This document shows, in pieces, positions 30,183 to 38,500 of a DNA stretch of 64,000 nt. How positions within the stretch are numbered: the first letter of the stretch is position 1; each line of letters opens with the position of its first letter. The position numbers were made by a program, and so were the translations under genes. The notes below the pieces were generated by a model that made no database searches, was not told the origin of the DNA, and saw only the letters and a program-made list of their open reading frames with translations. This DNA comes from Alphaproteobacteria bacterium (GTDB lineage: Bacteria > Pseudomonadota > Alphaproteobacteria > UBA6615), in the NCBI GenBank assembly GCA_028279245.1, contig JANQOE010000021.1, forward strand, positions 1-64,000, in the 5' to 3' direction.

Positions 30183-31274
30183 TCACGAGACTGGCGACGG
30201 AACCACCGGCGGTGCGGGGCGTTGCCCTATGACAAAGGCGATAATCTCGGCAACGACCTTGTAGTGCTCCGGCTTGATCTCATGGTCGATCTCAACGCCG
30301 TCATACAGGGCGCGCGCAAGCGGCGGATTCTCGACCAGCGGAACGTCGTTCTCAGTCGCGACTTCACGGATCTTCTGGGCCAACACATCGACGCCTTTGG
30401 CGACCACCTTCGGCGCCGCCATCGATTCCGACTCGTAGACCAACGCCACCGCAAAGTGGGTCGGGTTGGTGATGACCACATCGGCATTCGGCACCGCCTG
30501 CATCATCCGCTGACGGGCACGCTCAGTACGGATCGCCCGCAAACGTGCCTTCACATGAGGGTCGCCCTCGGTTTGCCGATGCTCGTCCTTCACCTCTTCC
30601 TTGGTCATCCGCATCTTCTTGAGATGCTCGTATCTAGTGTAGGCAACGTCGGCCAAGGCCATTACGGATAACGCCCCGACCACGCCTAGCAGCACCTTGA
30701 CAACAGTCCCATACAGCAGGTCGAGACCGGCATTGATCGGCGACAACGGCGCGATCGCCAGCGGCGGCAGGATCGGCCAAATGATCGCGATGACAATACC
30801 GCCAACAATCAGCAGCTTGAAGATGCCCTTGAGAAGCTCCGTGACCGAGCGCAGCGAGAACATCCGTTTCGCACCGGCAATCGGCGAGATCTTGTTCGGG
30901 GTCGGTTTGATGCGCTCCGGCGCAAACAGCAATCCATGCTGCACCAGGCTTGACGCGATCGCCGCGACAACGAAAAGAGCAATCGCCAATACCAGTGTCT
31001 TACCCACCCCGAACACCGTGCCCACGACCAGCGTCGACATGGCTTCAGGCTCGATACGGAACGTGTGCGGTGCCGCGACAAACTGTGTCAGCAGGTCCCG
31101 AATGTTGCGCATGACACCCGGCAGCAGAAACGCCACCGCCGCTGTTCCCGAAGCCAACATGAACCAGTTGGCGACCTCGCGTGAACTCGCAACATCGCCC
31201 TTCTGCCGCGCGTCGGACAGACGCCGGGCTGTCGGCTCCTCTGTTTTTTGACTCGGATCGCTATTCTCGGCCAC
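30183..31274 (-). CDS. flhB: Flagellar export apparatus switch protein FlhB
   Basis: 363 residues. The N-terminal membrane domain has four hydrophobic segments (ANWFMLASGTAAVAFLLPGVM, LVVGTVFGVGKTLVLAIALFVVAAIA, LLIVGGIVIAIIWPILPPLAIAP, VVKVLLGVVGALSVMALADVAY). The cytoplasmic domain contains the self-cleavage site NPTH in ITNPTHFAVALVYES, near residue 270. Cleavage between Asn and Pro switches export from rod/hook to filament substrates. The C-terminus ends QRPAPPVVPSPVS. It is the last gene of the flgB-flgC-fliE-fliQ-fliR-flhB run. Confidence 0.96.
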   Translation of the reverse strand: MAENSDPSQKTEEPTARRLSDARQKGDVASSREVANWFMLASGTAAVAFLLPGVMRNIRDLLTQFVAAPHTFRIEPEAMSTLVVGTVFGVGKTLVLAIALFVVAAIASSLVQHGLLFAPERIKPTPNKISPIAGAKRMFSLRSVTELLKGIFKLLIVGGIVIAIIWPILPPLAIAPLSPINAGLDLLYGTVVKVLLGVVGALSVMALADVAYTRYEHLKKMRMTKEEVKDEHRQTEGDPHVKARLRAIRTERARQRMMQAVPNADVVITNPTHFAVALVYESESMAAPKVVAKGVDVLAQKIREVATENDVPLVENPPLARALYDGVEIDHEIKPEHYKVVAEIIAFVIGQRPAPPVVPSPVS

Positions 31275-31277
31275 GGA

Positions 31278-32042
31278 TTAGCCGGCGATAAACAAAGTGG
31301 CAAAGGCGTCGCGGAACTCTTCCAGGAACAGCAACATGCTGGCGGTCAGCGTGAAGCCGAGAATCAAGAAACCCGCCAGCAACTGGATCGGCAACGCGAT
31401 GAAAAACACTTGGATCTGCGGCATCAGACGGGCCATCAAGCCCATGCCGATATAGATCACCATAGATACGATCAGGATCGGCATCGCCATCTGCATGCCC
31501 AGGCGAAACGCCTTGGCAACCAGCTGCGCAGCCAAGTCGGCAAAGTCACCCAGGGGCAATGGCGCGCCCGGGACAAACGCGACGTAACTGTCGGCCAGCG
31601 CCACCAACATCAGGTGGTGAAGATTCGTCACAAACAGTAACGTCACACCAAGAGTTGTCAGAAAGGCACTGGTAATTGCACCCTGCTGTTGCGCCGCCGG
31701 GTCAAACATCTGCGCACTGCCAAGCCCGGTATTAAAGGCAATGATTGTCCCGCCGATCTGCAGGCTCGTAATCAGCAATCGGCCGACCATCCCGATGGCG
31801 AGCCCAATCAGGATTTCGCCGCCCAGCAACAGCAACACGACGGATGAGTCTTGGGGCAGTGTCGGCAGATGAACCGAAACAACCGGCAACAGCACGAATG
31901 ACAAGGCCAACGCGACGGCGAGCCGAACGCGTGCTGTCACGGTGACCTCGCCGAACCCGGGCAGCACCATGATGGCCGACCCGATGCGGGCGAACACCAA
32001 CATGAACAATAGAACGTCCGTCGCCAGCAGTTCGGCTAGCAT
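31278..32042 (-). CDS. fliR: Flagellar biosynthesis protein FliR
   Basis: A 254-residue polytopic export-gate component. Family stretches include FMLVFARIGSAIMVLPGFGEVTVTARVRLAVALALSFVLLP, LLLGGEILIGLAIGMVGRLLITSLQIGGTIIAFNTGLGSAQMFDP, and GMQMAMPILIVSMVIYIGMGLMARLMPQIQVFFIALPIQLLAGF. About six membrane helices can be drawn. FliR forms the helical export gate with FliP and FliQ. It starts 15 bases after fliQ and ends 3 bases before flhB, so the three are translated together. Confidence 0.95.
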   Translation of the reverse strand: MLAELLATDVLLFMLVFARIGSAIMVLPGFGEVTVTARVRLAVALALSFVLLPVVSVHLPTLPQDSSVVLLLLGGEILIGLAIGMVGRLLITSLQIGGTIIAFNTGLGSAQMFDPAAQQQGAITSAFLTTLGVTLLFVTNLHHLMLVALADSYVAFVPGAPLPLGDFADLAAQLVAKAFRLGMQMAMPILIVSMVIYIGMGLMARLMPQIQVFFIALPIQLLAGFLILGFTLTASMLLFLEEFRDAFATLFIAG

Positions 32043-32057
32043 GAACCGGCCCGTCCG

Positions 32058-32321
32058 CTAACCGGTGACAATTCGCTCCGCAAGCCCGTTCGTGAAGGCC
32101 AAGAGCGTCGCCATCATGAATGGCAGAAAGATGAGGAGAGAAAGGAATATGACCAGGATCTTCGGGACGAAGGCCAAGGTCATTTCCTGGATCTGTGTGA
32201 GCGCCTGAAACAGGGAAATAACCAGGCCGACCACCAGCGACACGATCATCAGCGGCGCTGCCAGCTTCACCAAAACAATGATGCCTTCCCGAGCGATGTC
32301 GAGAACTGCCTGTTGATCCAT
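32058..32321 (-). CDS. fliQ: Flagellar biosynthesis protein FliQ
   Basis: 87 residues with two membrane helices (VKLAAPLMIVSLVVGLVISLFQ and VPKILVIFLSLLIFLPFMMATLLAF) joined by the family loop ALTQIQEMTLAFVPK. It is an export-gate subunit, usually four copies per flagellum. The length is standard. It lies between fliE and fliR. Confidence 0.96.
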   Translation of the reverse strand: MDQQAVLDIAREGIIVLVKLAAPLMIVSLVVGLVISLFQALTQIQEMTLAFVPKILVIFLSLLIFLPFMMATLLAFTNGLAERIVTG

Positions 32322-32344
32322 TGCGACTGGGCCTGAATCAGCGG

Positions 32345-32650
32345 TTAGATCGGCATCCTTAGGATCTCTTGATAGGCCTGAACGACCCGATCCCTGACCG
32401 CCACCACCGTCTGCAAGGTTATCTCGGCATTGGCCAATGCCGTGACCACTTCGGTTACGCCGGCCTCGCCGTCGATGGCCGCCATCGTCATCTTGTCGGC
32501 TTTCTGGCCGGCCTGGACGGCGTCCGTTGCCACGTCCTTGAGCAAATCCGCGAAGGCACCGCCCGGCTTTGTCGGCGCCTCCAGGCCAGGCCCCATTTGC
32601 TTGGTGACCTGGGCATAGGCGGACAGTGCGTCAGCAGCTCGGATTGACAT
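32345..32650 (-). CDS. fliE: Flagellar hook-basal body complex protein FliE
   Basis: 101 residues. The C-terminal half KADKMTMAAIDGEAGVTEVVTALANAEITLQTVVAVRDRVVQAYQEILRMPI is the FliE signature, including the final Y.EI..M..I. The protein is the MS-ring/rod junction and is exported without cleavage. It is positioned between flgC and fliQ as in many alphaproteobacteria. Confidence 0.95.
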   Translation of the reverse strand: MSIRAADALSAYAQVTKQMGPGLEAPTKPGGAFADLLKDVATDAVQAGQKADKMTMAAIDGEAGVTEVVTALANAEITLQTVVAVRDRVVQAYQEILRMPI

Positions 32651-32662
32651 TTACGCCTCCGC

Positions 32663-33073
32663 CTATCGCAGCAGTTCAATGGTGCGCGAGACCATCGAAC
32701 GTGCCGACTCGATCACGCGCAGATTTGCCTCGTAGCTCCGCTGTGCCTGACGCAGGTCCATCATCTCGACCAACCCGGTCACATTCGGCGTCAGCACATA
32801 GCCCTGATCGTCCGCCCCCGGATGATTCGGATCGAAACGGCGGCCGAACGACGTGTTGCGATCCTCCAGCACGCGGTCGACCTCCACCATGGTCGCCTGG
32901 AGCTCCCGGTCGAACGAATTGTCAAACACCACGACTTTCCGGCGGTAGGGTTCACCGCCTGGTTCGTTCGCGACCGAATCGGCGTTCGCCATGTTCTCGG
33001 CGATAACCCGGATCCGCGTGTTCTGCGCCGCGAGACCGGCAGCGGCGATGCCCATCGTCTTGTTGAATTCCAT
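32663..33073 (-). CDS. flgC: Flagellar basal-body rod protein FlgC
   Basis: 136 residues. The N-terminal rod motif GLAAQNTRIRVIAENMANADSVANEPGGEPYRRKVV and the C-terminal motif VTGLVEMMDLRQAQRSYEANLRVIESARSMVSRTIELLR are both clear. It is a proximal rod subunit secreted by the flagellar export system. It lies 15 bases downstream of flgB. Confidence 0.96.
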   Translation of the reverse strand: MEFNKTMGIAAAGLAAQNTRIRVIAENMANADSVANEPGGEPYRRKVVVFDNSFDRELQATMVEVDRVLEDRNTSFGRRFDPNHPGADDQGYVLTPNVTGLVEMMDLRQAQRSYEANLRVIESARSMVSRTIELLR

Positions 33074-33088
33074 GACCTAGCGGCTCCG

Positions 33089-33505
33089 TCAGCCAGTCCG
33101 CCCGATCGCCGTCCGCAACAAGTCTAGATGCTTGCGGTAGAGGCTGATCGTCAGCTGGTACGCCGACTGGGTTTCGCCGACGCTGATCAACTGCTGTTCG
33201 ATACCCACGGTGTTGCCGTTGAGCTTCGGATCGGTGTGGTCCGGACGGTCCTCGATGGCAAAACTCTGCACCGGCGTCCAACCCGCCATATGCATCGCAT
33301 TGGTCCGCAGCGGCTGGGAGGCACCGGCAGGGCGGCGTGTCTCCTGGGCCAACTGATCTCGGAAGCTGATCTCGGCGAGGTCCTTTGCCCGGTAATCCGG
33401 CGTATTCACGTTGGCCACGTTTTCGGCCAGCACCTCACCCCGTTCGGTCAGCCAAGACAGCTTGCCGACCATCATCGACATCAGCGGCATTTCGCTAAAA
33501 AACAT
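33089..33505 (-). CDS. flgB: Flagellar basal-body rod protein FlgB
   Basis: 138 residues from the ATG at 33505 (MFFSEMPLMSMMVGKLSWLTERGEVLAENVANVNTPDYRAKDL). The longer frame to 33655 runs into the divergent csrA gene and is rejected. The N-terminal NVANVNTPDYRAKD and C-terminal QLISVGETQSAYQLTISLYRKHLDLLRTAIGR are rod-family motifs. It is the first gene of the minus-strand flgBC-fliEQR-flhB operon. A partial CtrA-type site lies 53 bases upstream. Confidence 0.94.
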   Translation of the reverse strand: MFFSEMPLMSMMVGKLSWLTERGEVLAENVANVNTPDYRAKDLAEISFRDQLAQETRRPAGASQPLRTNAMHMAGWTPVQSFAIEDRPDHTDPKLNGNTVGIEQQLISVGETQSAYQLTISLYRKHLDLLRTAIGRTG

Positions 33506-33557
33506 GGGGTGTAAACGGCCTCCTCCGGCGCTAGCGGGGATTATCCACGTGGCGCTG

Positions 33558-33572
33558 TTAAGAAAGCGTGAA
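33558..33572. promoter_or_regulatory. Partial CtrA-type box between flgB and csrA
   Basis: TTAA-GAAAGCG-TGAA has one perfect and one 3-of-4 half at the N7 spacing of CtrA sites. It lies 53 bases from flgB and 50 bases from csrA, so it could serve either. One mismatch makes this weaker than the perfect boxes at 33887, 47957 and 61989. Confidence 0.4.
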
Positions 33573-33621
33573 GCGGTATACACTTCGGGTCGTGTCCGAC
33601 GGGGGAGGCGACACGAGCGGT

Positions 33622-33843
33622 ATGCTTTACCTGACCCGCAAAGTCGGTGAATCAATCGTTATTAACGATGACATCGAGCTTACGGTCGTTGAAATCCGCG
33701 GAAAGTCGATCAAACTCGGCCTGACGTTCCCGAACGACGTGTCGGTCTATCGGCGCGAGGTCTATGACCGTATCCAGGCCGAGAAGCGCCACAGCGAGTT
33801 GGAAGGCCCCCTGCCCGTCGCTAAGGCTGCCGAGGGCGACTAG
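33622..33843 (+). CDS. csrA: Carbon storage regulator CsrA
   Basis: 73 residues from the ATG at 33622 (MLYLTRKVGESIVINDDIELTVVEIRGKSIKLGLTFPNDVSVYRREVYDRI). The core is a complete CsrA: L-x-L-T-R-K at the N-terminus and VYRREVYDRI on the RNA-binding face. An upstream in-frame start at 33568 adds 18 unrelated residues. CsrA binds GGA-containing mRNA leaders. In many flagellated bacteria it controls flagellin or hook translation, usually under FliW, for which no gene is seen here. It is divergent from flgB and precedes the fhlB-like/fliO/fliP run. Confidence 0.95.
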   Translation: MLYLTRKVGESIVINDDIELTVVEIRGKSIKLGLTFPNDVSVYRREVYDRIQAEKRHSELEGPLPVAKAAEGD

Positions 33844-33886
33844 CTCCCCAGAAGAGCCCCTGCCCGGCAAACGGAAGTGCCGGAAC

Positions 33887-33901
33887 TTAAGCGATTATTA
33901 A
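33887..33901 (+). promoter_or_regulatory. Perfect CtrA-type box upstream of the fhlB-like/fliO/fliP operon
   Basis: TTAA-GCGATTA-TTAA matches the CtrA consensus exactly (TTAA-N7-TTAA). It lies 53-67 bases upstream of the first gene at 33954. Early (class II) export-gate genes are CtrA-activated in Caulobacter, which agrees with this placement and with cckA 3 kb away. Confidence 0.78.
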
Positions 33902-33953
33902 GCACGTTCCCTGATCGTACCCCGGAGAATCGGCAAAATTTTCCGAGGATTGT

Positions 33954-34283
33954 ATGGAGCGCGGTCCCACAGGGGATCACCGTCAGACGGCCGTCGCGAT
34001 TGAAGAGCGGCCCGGCACCGACCAACGTCCCGTCATCGTTGCCAAAGGTCAAGGCAGCGTAGCCGAGCAGATCCTCGAACTCGCATTCGCGAGCGGCGTG
34101 AAGGTTCGTGAAGACGCCGATCTGGTCGAAATCCTCGAAGCCGTCGAAGTCGATTCGGAAATCCCGGTCTTCGCCCTGGCAACAGTGGCCGAGATCCTGA
34201 CCTACGTGTATCGGGCCAACGGTCAACAGCCGCCTCCGAACCACGTCGCAGCAACCCTGGAAACGGAAAGGAGCGGCCAATGA
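33954..34283 (+). CDS. FlhB C-domain-like protein (FhlB/FlhX, EscU/YscU/HrcU switch family)
   Basis: 109 residues. The middle and C-terminus (QRPVIVAKGQGSVAEQILELAFASGVKVREDADLVEILEAVEVDSEIPVFALATVAEILTYVYRANGQ) match the cytoplasmic domain of FlhB downstream of the NPTH cleavage site, and there is no membrane domain. Small FlhB-like proteins of this kind can replace the cleaved FlhB C-terminal fragment in some bacteria. The NPTH motif is absent, as expected for a preformed fragment. It overlaps the next gene by 4 bases. Full-length flhB is also encoded at 30183. Confidence 0.87.
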   Translation: MERGPTGDHRQTAVAIEERPGTDQRPVIVAKGQGSVAEQILELAFASGVKVREDADLVEILEAVEVDSEIPVFALATVAEILTYVYRANGQQPPPNHVAATLETERSGQ

Positions 34284-34543
34284 GCCAGCTTGAAACCGTC
34301 AAGCGCGATATCCAAAACGCCAAAGACTTGGTCGACCAGTTCCGCGCGACCGTCGCCTCCGGTGGCGAAGTTGACTACGACGAATTCAACTCGGTCATCG
34401 AGGCTGCCTGCTCGAAGGCCATTGCTTTGCCATTCGATCAGGTCGCCGAGATTCGGTCTGACCTGTCGGGTCTCCTTGAACAACTCAGCTTGGCCAAGCA
34501 AGAGCTGGGCGCCAATGAGGCCGGCGAGGCGTCGACCCGCTAG
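34280..34543 (+). CDS. Small helical protein of the flagellar operon, unknown function
   Basis: 87 residues beginning MSQLETVKRDIQNAKDLVDQFRATVASGG, entirely hydrophilic and predicted helical, with a final SGLLEQLSLAKQELG helix. The size and helical character resemble export chaperones such as FliT or FlgN, but no defining motif is seen. It is translationally coupled to the FhlB-like gene (ATGA overlap) and is followed by fliO 20 bases later. A role in early export is inferred from position only. Confidence 0.75.
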   Translation: MSQLETVKRDIQNAKDLVDQFRATVASGGEVDYDEFNSVIEAACSKAIALPFDQVAEIRSDLSGLLEQLSLAKQELGANEAGEASTR

Positions 34544-34563
34544 GCCCATAACGCGACGCTAGA

Positions 34564-34860
34564 ATGGATTTCGCGACCCTTCTACGCTTTGCGCTGGCGC
34601 TCGCACTTGTTCTGCTGCTCATCGTGGCGCTTGGCTGGGTTTTGCGCCGCTTTGGTCCAGGTGCGGCAACGCCGAGACGCAACGGGCGGCGCCTTGGCAT
34701 CCTGGAAAATGCGCCGCTTGACGCCAAACGGCGGCTGGTTCTGGTCCGCCGCGACGATGTCGAGCATCTCCTGCTCATAAGCCCCACTCGCGAGACGGTC
34801 ATCGAAACGGGAATCCGTTCGGACAATCCCGTGATCGAGACCGGCCCACCGCCGCAATGA
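34564..34860 (+). CDS. fliO: Flagellar biosynthesis protein FliO
   Basis: 98 residues. One N-terminal membrane helix (LLRFALALALVLLLIVALGWVLRRFG) is followed by RLGILENAPLDAKRRLVLVRRDDVEHLLLISPTRETVIETGI, the FliO cytoplasmic core. FliO helps assemble the FliP ring. The protein is short but in the usual range for alphaproteobacteria. The fliP start overlaps its stop by 4 bases (ATGA). Confidence 0.9.
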   Translation: MDFATLLRFALALALVLLLIVALGWVLRRFGPGAATPRRNGRRLGILENAPLDAKRRLVLVRRDDVEHLLLISPTRETVIETGIRSDNPVIETGPPPQ

Positions 34861-35588
34861 AACGATTCGCCATCGTCCTCTTGGCCACGCTGCCCATAAC
34901 ACTGATAGCGAGCAGCGCCGTTGGTCAAAGCCTGAACCTCGATCTCGGCGGCACGAATACGACGGGCCGGGTCCTGCAACTCGTGCTGTTGCTGACGGTC
35001 CTGAGTCTGGCGCCATCGATTATCGTGATGGTCACCAGCTTCACCCGCATCGTGGTGGTCCTGGCGCTACTGCGCAGCGCCATGGGCACACAACAATCGC
35101 CACCGAACACAGTACTGGTGAGCCTGGCGCTCTTCCTGACGGCGTTTGTCATGGCGCCGACCCTGGAGCGCGCCTACACCGACGGGGTGGCGCCCTTGAT
35201 TGCCGAGGAAATCGACGAGGCTCAGGCGTTCGAACGCGTCATGAGCCCCGTGCGGGAATTCATGCTGGCGAATGTGCGAGAGCAAGACCTGCGCTTGTTC
35301 GTCGATATCGCCGAGGTGGAGAACGTCGTAGCGCCGGAGGACACACCGCTGCAGGCGCTGATTCCCGCCTTCATGATTTCCGAACTGCGGCGCGCCTTCG
35401 AAATCGGGTTCCTGTTGTTCATCCCCTTCGTCATCATCGATATGGTGGTGGCGTCGATCCTCATGTCGATGGGCATGATGATGCTGCCACCGATCATGAT
35501 CTCGTTGCCATTCAAGCTGGTGTTCTTTGTCTTGGTCGATGGCTGGTACTTGGTCGCCGGAAGCCTCGTCGAAAGCTTCGCTAGTTAA
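34857..35588 (+). CDS. fliP: Flagellar biosynthesis protein FliP
   Basis: 243 residues with a cleavable signal peptide (MKRFAIVLLATLPITLIASSAVGQ). The family blocks are LTVLSLAPSIIVMVTSFTRIVVVLALLRSAMGTQQSPPNTVLVSLALFLTAFVMAP, PAFMISELRRAFEIGFLLFIPFVIIDMVVASILMSMGMMMLPPIMISLPFKLVFFVLVDGW. It is the core of the export gate with FliQ and FliR, which are encoded on the other strand 3 kb upstream. Its stop overlaps the convergent 1092-residue protein gene by 4 bases. Confidence 0.97.
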   Translation: MKRFAIVLLATLPITLIASSAVGQSLNLDLGGTNTTGRVLQLVLLLTVLSLAPSIIVMVTSFTRIVVVLALLRSAMGTQQSPPNTVLVSLALFLTAFVMAPTLERAYTDGVAPLIAEEIDEAQAFERVMSPVREFMLANVREQDLRLFVDIAEVENVVAPEDTPLQALIPAFMISELRRAFEIGFLLFIPFVIIDMVVASILMSMGMMMLPPIMISLPFKLVFFVLVDGWYLVAGSLVESFAS

Positions 35589-38500
35589 CTAGCCGGCGCT
35601 GCGCCGCCGGCAATACGCCCGCGATACTGTTCTATAAAATCCTGGAAGTCGTCGACCGACGCGACCCGGCGCACCGCCGCCTGGATATCCGCCGGACTGC
35701 CCTGGCTGGACGTAACGATCCGAAAATCGATCGCGTAGGGGGTGTTCAGCATCGCCACCCCAAAGTCGCGGCGCATTTGCTCGAGCCCCTCGCTCTGACC
35801 ATCAAGCAGCAAGGCAATCGCCCGGCGCAGCACGTCCCGCGCCTGGTTCTCGGTCAACTCATCGCTTGCGACAACCAGATCACCCAGTGCCAGTGCCGCA
35901 CGCGACCAGTCTTGGATATCCCACAGAACGCTGGCACGCAGACGCGCGGCCTCCTCTGTCGGCGTCAGCTCCAGCAGGCTGAGCGCGTCTTCGATCTGGC
36001 CAATCTCGGCCAACGCCCGGGCACGGACGATCTGCCGCTCGTAACCAAGGTCCTCGGGCAAGACCGGTGCGCGCGTGCCGTCCAAAGCCTCAAGCGCCGC
36101 CGCCGGCTGCCGATCGAGCAGCCGTAGGCCGGCCAATCGAACACCGACCGCCGCTTTTTCGGCCGGATCGCTGATCCGAAACTCGACTTGATGCTGCAGC
36201 AACCCAGCCGCCTGATCGAGCAGATCGACGGAAGCCAAACGATCCGCAAGCTGCCGAATCATCTTGTCCCCCGCCTCGCCCGGCGGCGTGAGTTCGCGGA
36301 ACTCGTTGAACAGCGCGATGGCCTTTACCGGCGCCAACTCGTCAGCCTCACCGCTCAGGAACAGCTCCTCGAACACTTCTTGCATACGCGCGGTGAGTTC
36401 GCCGACGTGGGGATGCTGTTCGAAATTAGACGTCGCCCGCTTCAGGGTTTGCATGCCTTCCTGCACCGAGCCGAAATCGATCTGCAGTTCGCCCAACCGG
36501 CGCAGCACGCCAAACTCGATCGAGTCGCCACGCCAGACGAACCGGACGGACTCGAGCGCCTCGATAGCCTGCTCGATGGTCAAGTCGCCACGCTCCAGCA
36601 GCAATTCGGTTCGCCCCAACATCGCAATGGCGCGGCTCCGCCGGTGCCCTTGCTTGATGACGTCCTCGAAAATCTCAAGCGCCGCGTCCGGTTCGCCCTC
36701 AAGCAACAGGGCCTTACCATCCAACACGCGGACCAAACTGGCTTCCTCTGCCTGGAGGGGCGATGCATCCAACGACGCCAGCCACGACCGAGCCACACCC
36801 GGCTCCTCCACCCTGAGACCGATGTCTGCGCCCAGCAATGCGAACCTGACCCGCAATGAGTCGGGATAACGGCTGGCATAAGGGTGGCCCTTCCGCAGAC
36901 CGACCGCGGCCGAAAGAGACTCGCCGGATTCGGCCAGCAGCGCGGCCCGCCAAAGGCCGAGTTCCGGTTCATCGTCCAGGACGCTGTTATTCAGATCCAG
37001 CGCCGCACCTTCCAGGTCACCCAGCAGCAACCGGCTCGCGCCGCGCATCGCTAAGAAGTCCGGCGAGTTCGAGACCTCCGTTTCATCCCGGGCGATCGCC
37101 GAAAGCACCCCCAACGACCGTTCGAACATACCGTGCGCGAAAAAGAACCGTGCCAGGTCCATGCGCCGTTCATCCCGGCCATCTTCCCAAGAGTTGACGA
37201 CCGCCTGCTGCAAGCTCTGCTTCTTGAGATTGAAGTCCGGCTCGTCGTCACTTCGCCATTCCTCGAACAGGAACAGCCGCGGCAACAGATCCTCGCCCTC
37301 ATTGAAGTATGCAATGCGCTGTTCCGCGGTCGTGAGGTGCAACGGCGTGTCCGACCCGGAGTCGATCGCCAGACCGCCGGCCGCCAGCCGCACGTCGACC
37401 GCGTCACGCCGCGGCACCAGCACGATGCCCTGAGCACTCGCCAGGATTTCGAGGTCGACGGAGCGCTGGGCCGGCGCAACGCCATGACCGGCGGGTGTCA
37501 CCGGCACGATTTGCAACTCGTCGCCAATCTCGGGGTCGCCCAGAGTAAGCGGTCGGCCAGCCGCCCCGGCATCCAGTTGGAACACATATTGTGGCCGACC
37601 GGCCTGTGAGTTCACATCGCCGATCAACTCGATCAGCGGATGCAACGGCCGCTCGGCAACATCGAGCAGCCAATCCTCGCCATCGTCAATGGCCACCGGA
37701 TTGATGCCGGCCGCCGCCCTGAAACGCAGCACGGTCGCCCCGTCGTGCGGAAGCTGCTCCAAATCTTCCAATACACCCTGTGTCTCGATCCGCAGCCTGG
37801 GGACGTTCACCCGGCCGACCCGGTCCACGATGACCCAGGTCCATCCGCTCCGCGTGAAAACAGCCTTCGCCCATGGTTTGCCACCATCGAACCGAAAGAC
37901 CCCGCCGTCACCCTTGGGTTCGAACGCCACCGGAATAATCGGCGTGCTGCTACTGGTCGCGGCAATCTCCTCTTCGGCCGCCGGCTCCGTCTCAACCCGC
38001 ACCGCCGGCTCGAGCTCGGTCAAAATCTCCGTCTCGCTCGCCACATCCGCAGGCCCGGCCGGCCCGATTTTGCGCGGTGGCCCGAAGGCCGGTCGGCCAT
38101 CGCTTGGACTGGTGACCCCTGGAACCGCTTCAACGGTAACCTTCGGCACCGGCGCGGCAGCAACCGGCAGCTCCGCCGGCGCGCTCGCCGGATGCACGAC
38201 ATCGACTGCAATTCGAGGACCGTCACGGAAGTGCCGGATCTCGGCACCTTCCGGGACAGTCAGCATCACCGACCCTTCACCGTCCGCCTTGGCGGACCGA
38301 ACACCGGCGCTCCTGCCGTTAATCGCCGCGAGGTCGAATTGGGCGCTTTCGTCGAACCGTATGGTCACGGCTCCGTCGTCAACATCGACCGCGTACCCAA
38401 CCGACTCCGGCCAATCAAAGACCGCCCGCGTGAACGTGTCGTGCTCACCGAGCCGCACGGCAACAGTCGAGATTTCCTCCGGATCCGCAGCTTGTACCGG

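Noticed and set aside
28258-30264. 668-codon open frame antisense to cckA
   Set aside because: cckA has a complete and recognisable domain order on the other strand. Long antisense frames are expected in high-GC DNA, and this one has no recognisable motif.
33506-33557. Possible sigma-54 promoter for flgB
   Set aside because: A GG...GC pair exists on the minus strand but with 9, not 10, bases between, and the flanking bases do not match TGGCAC/TTGC.
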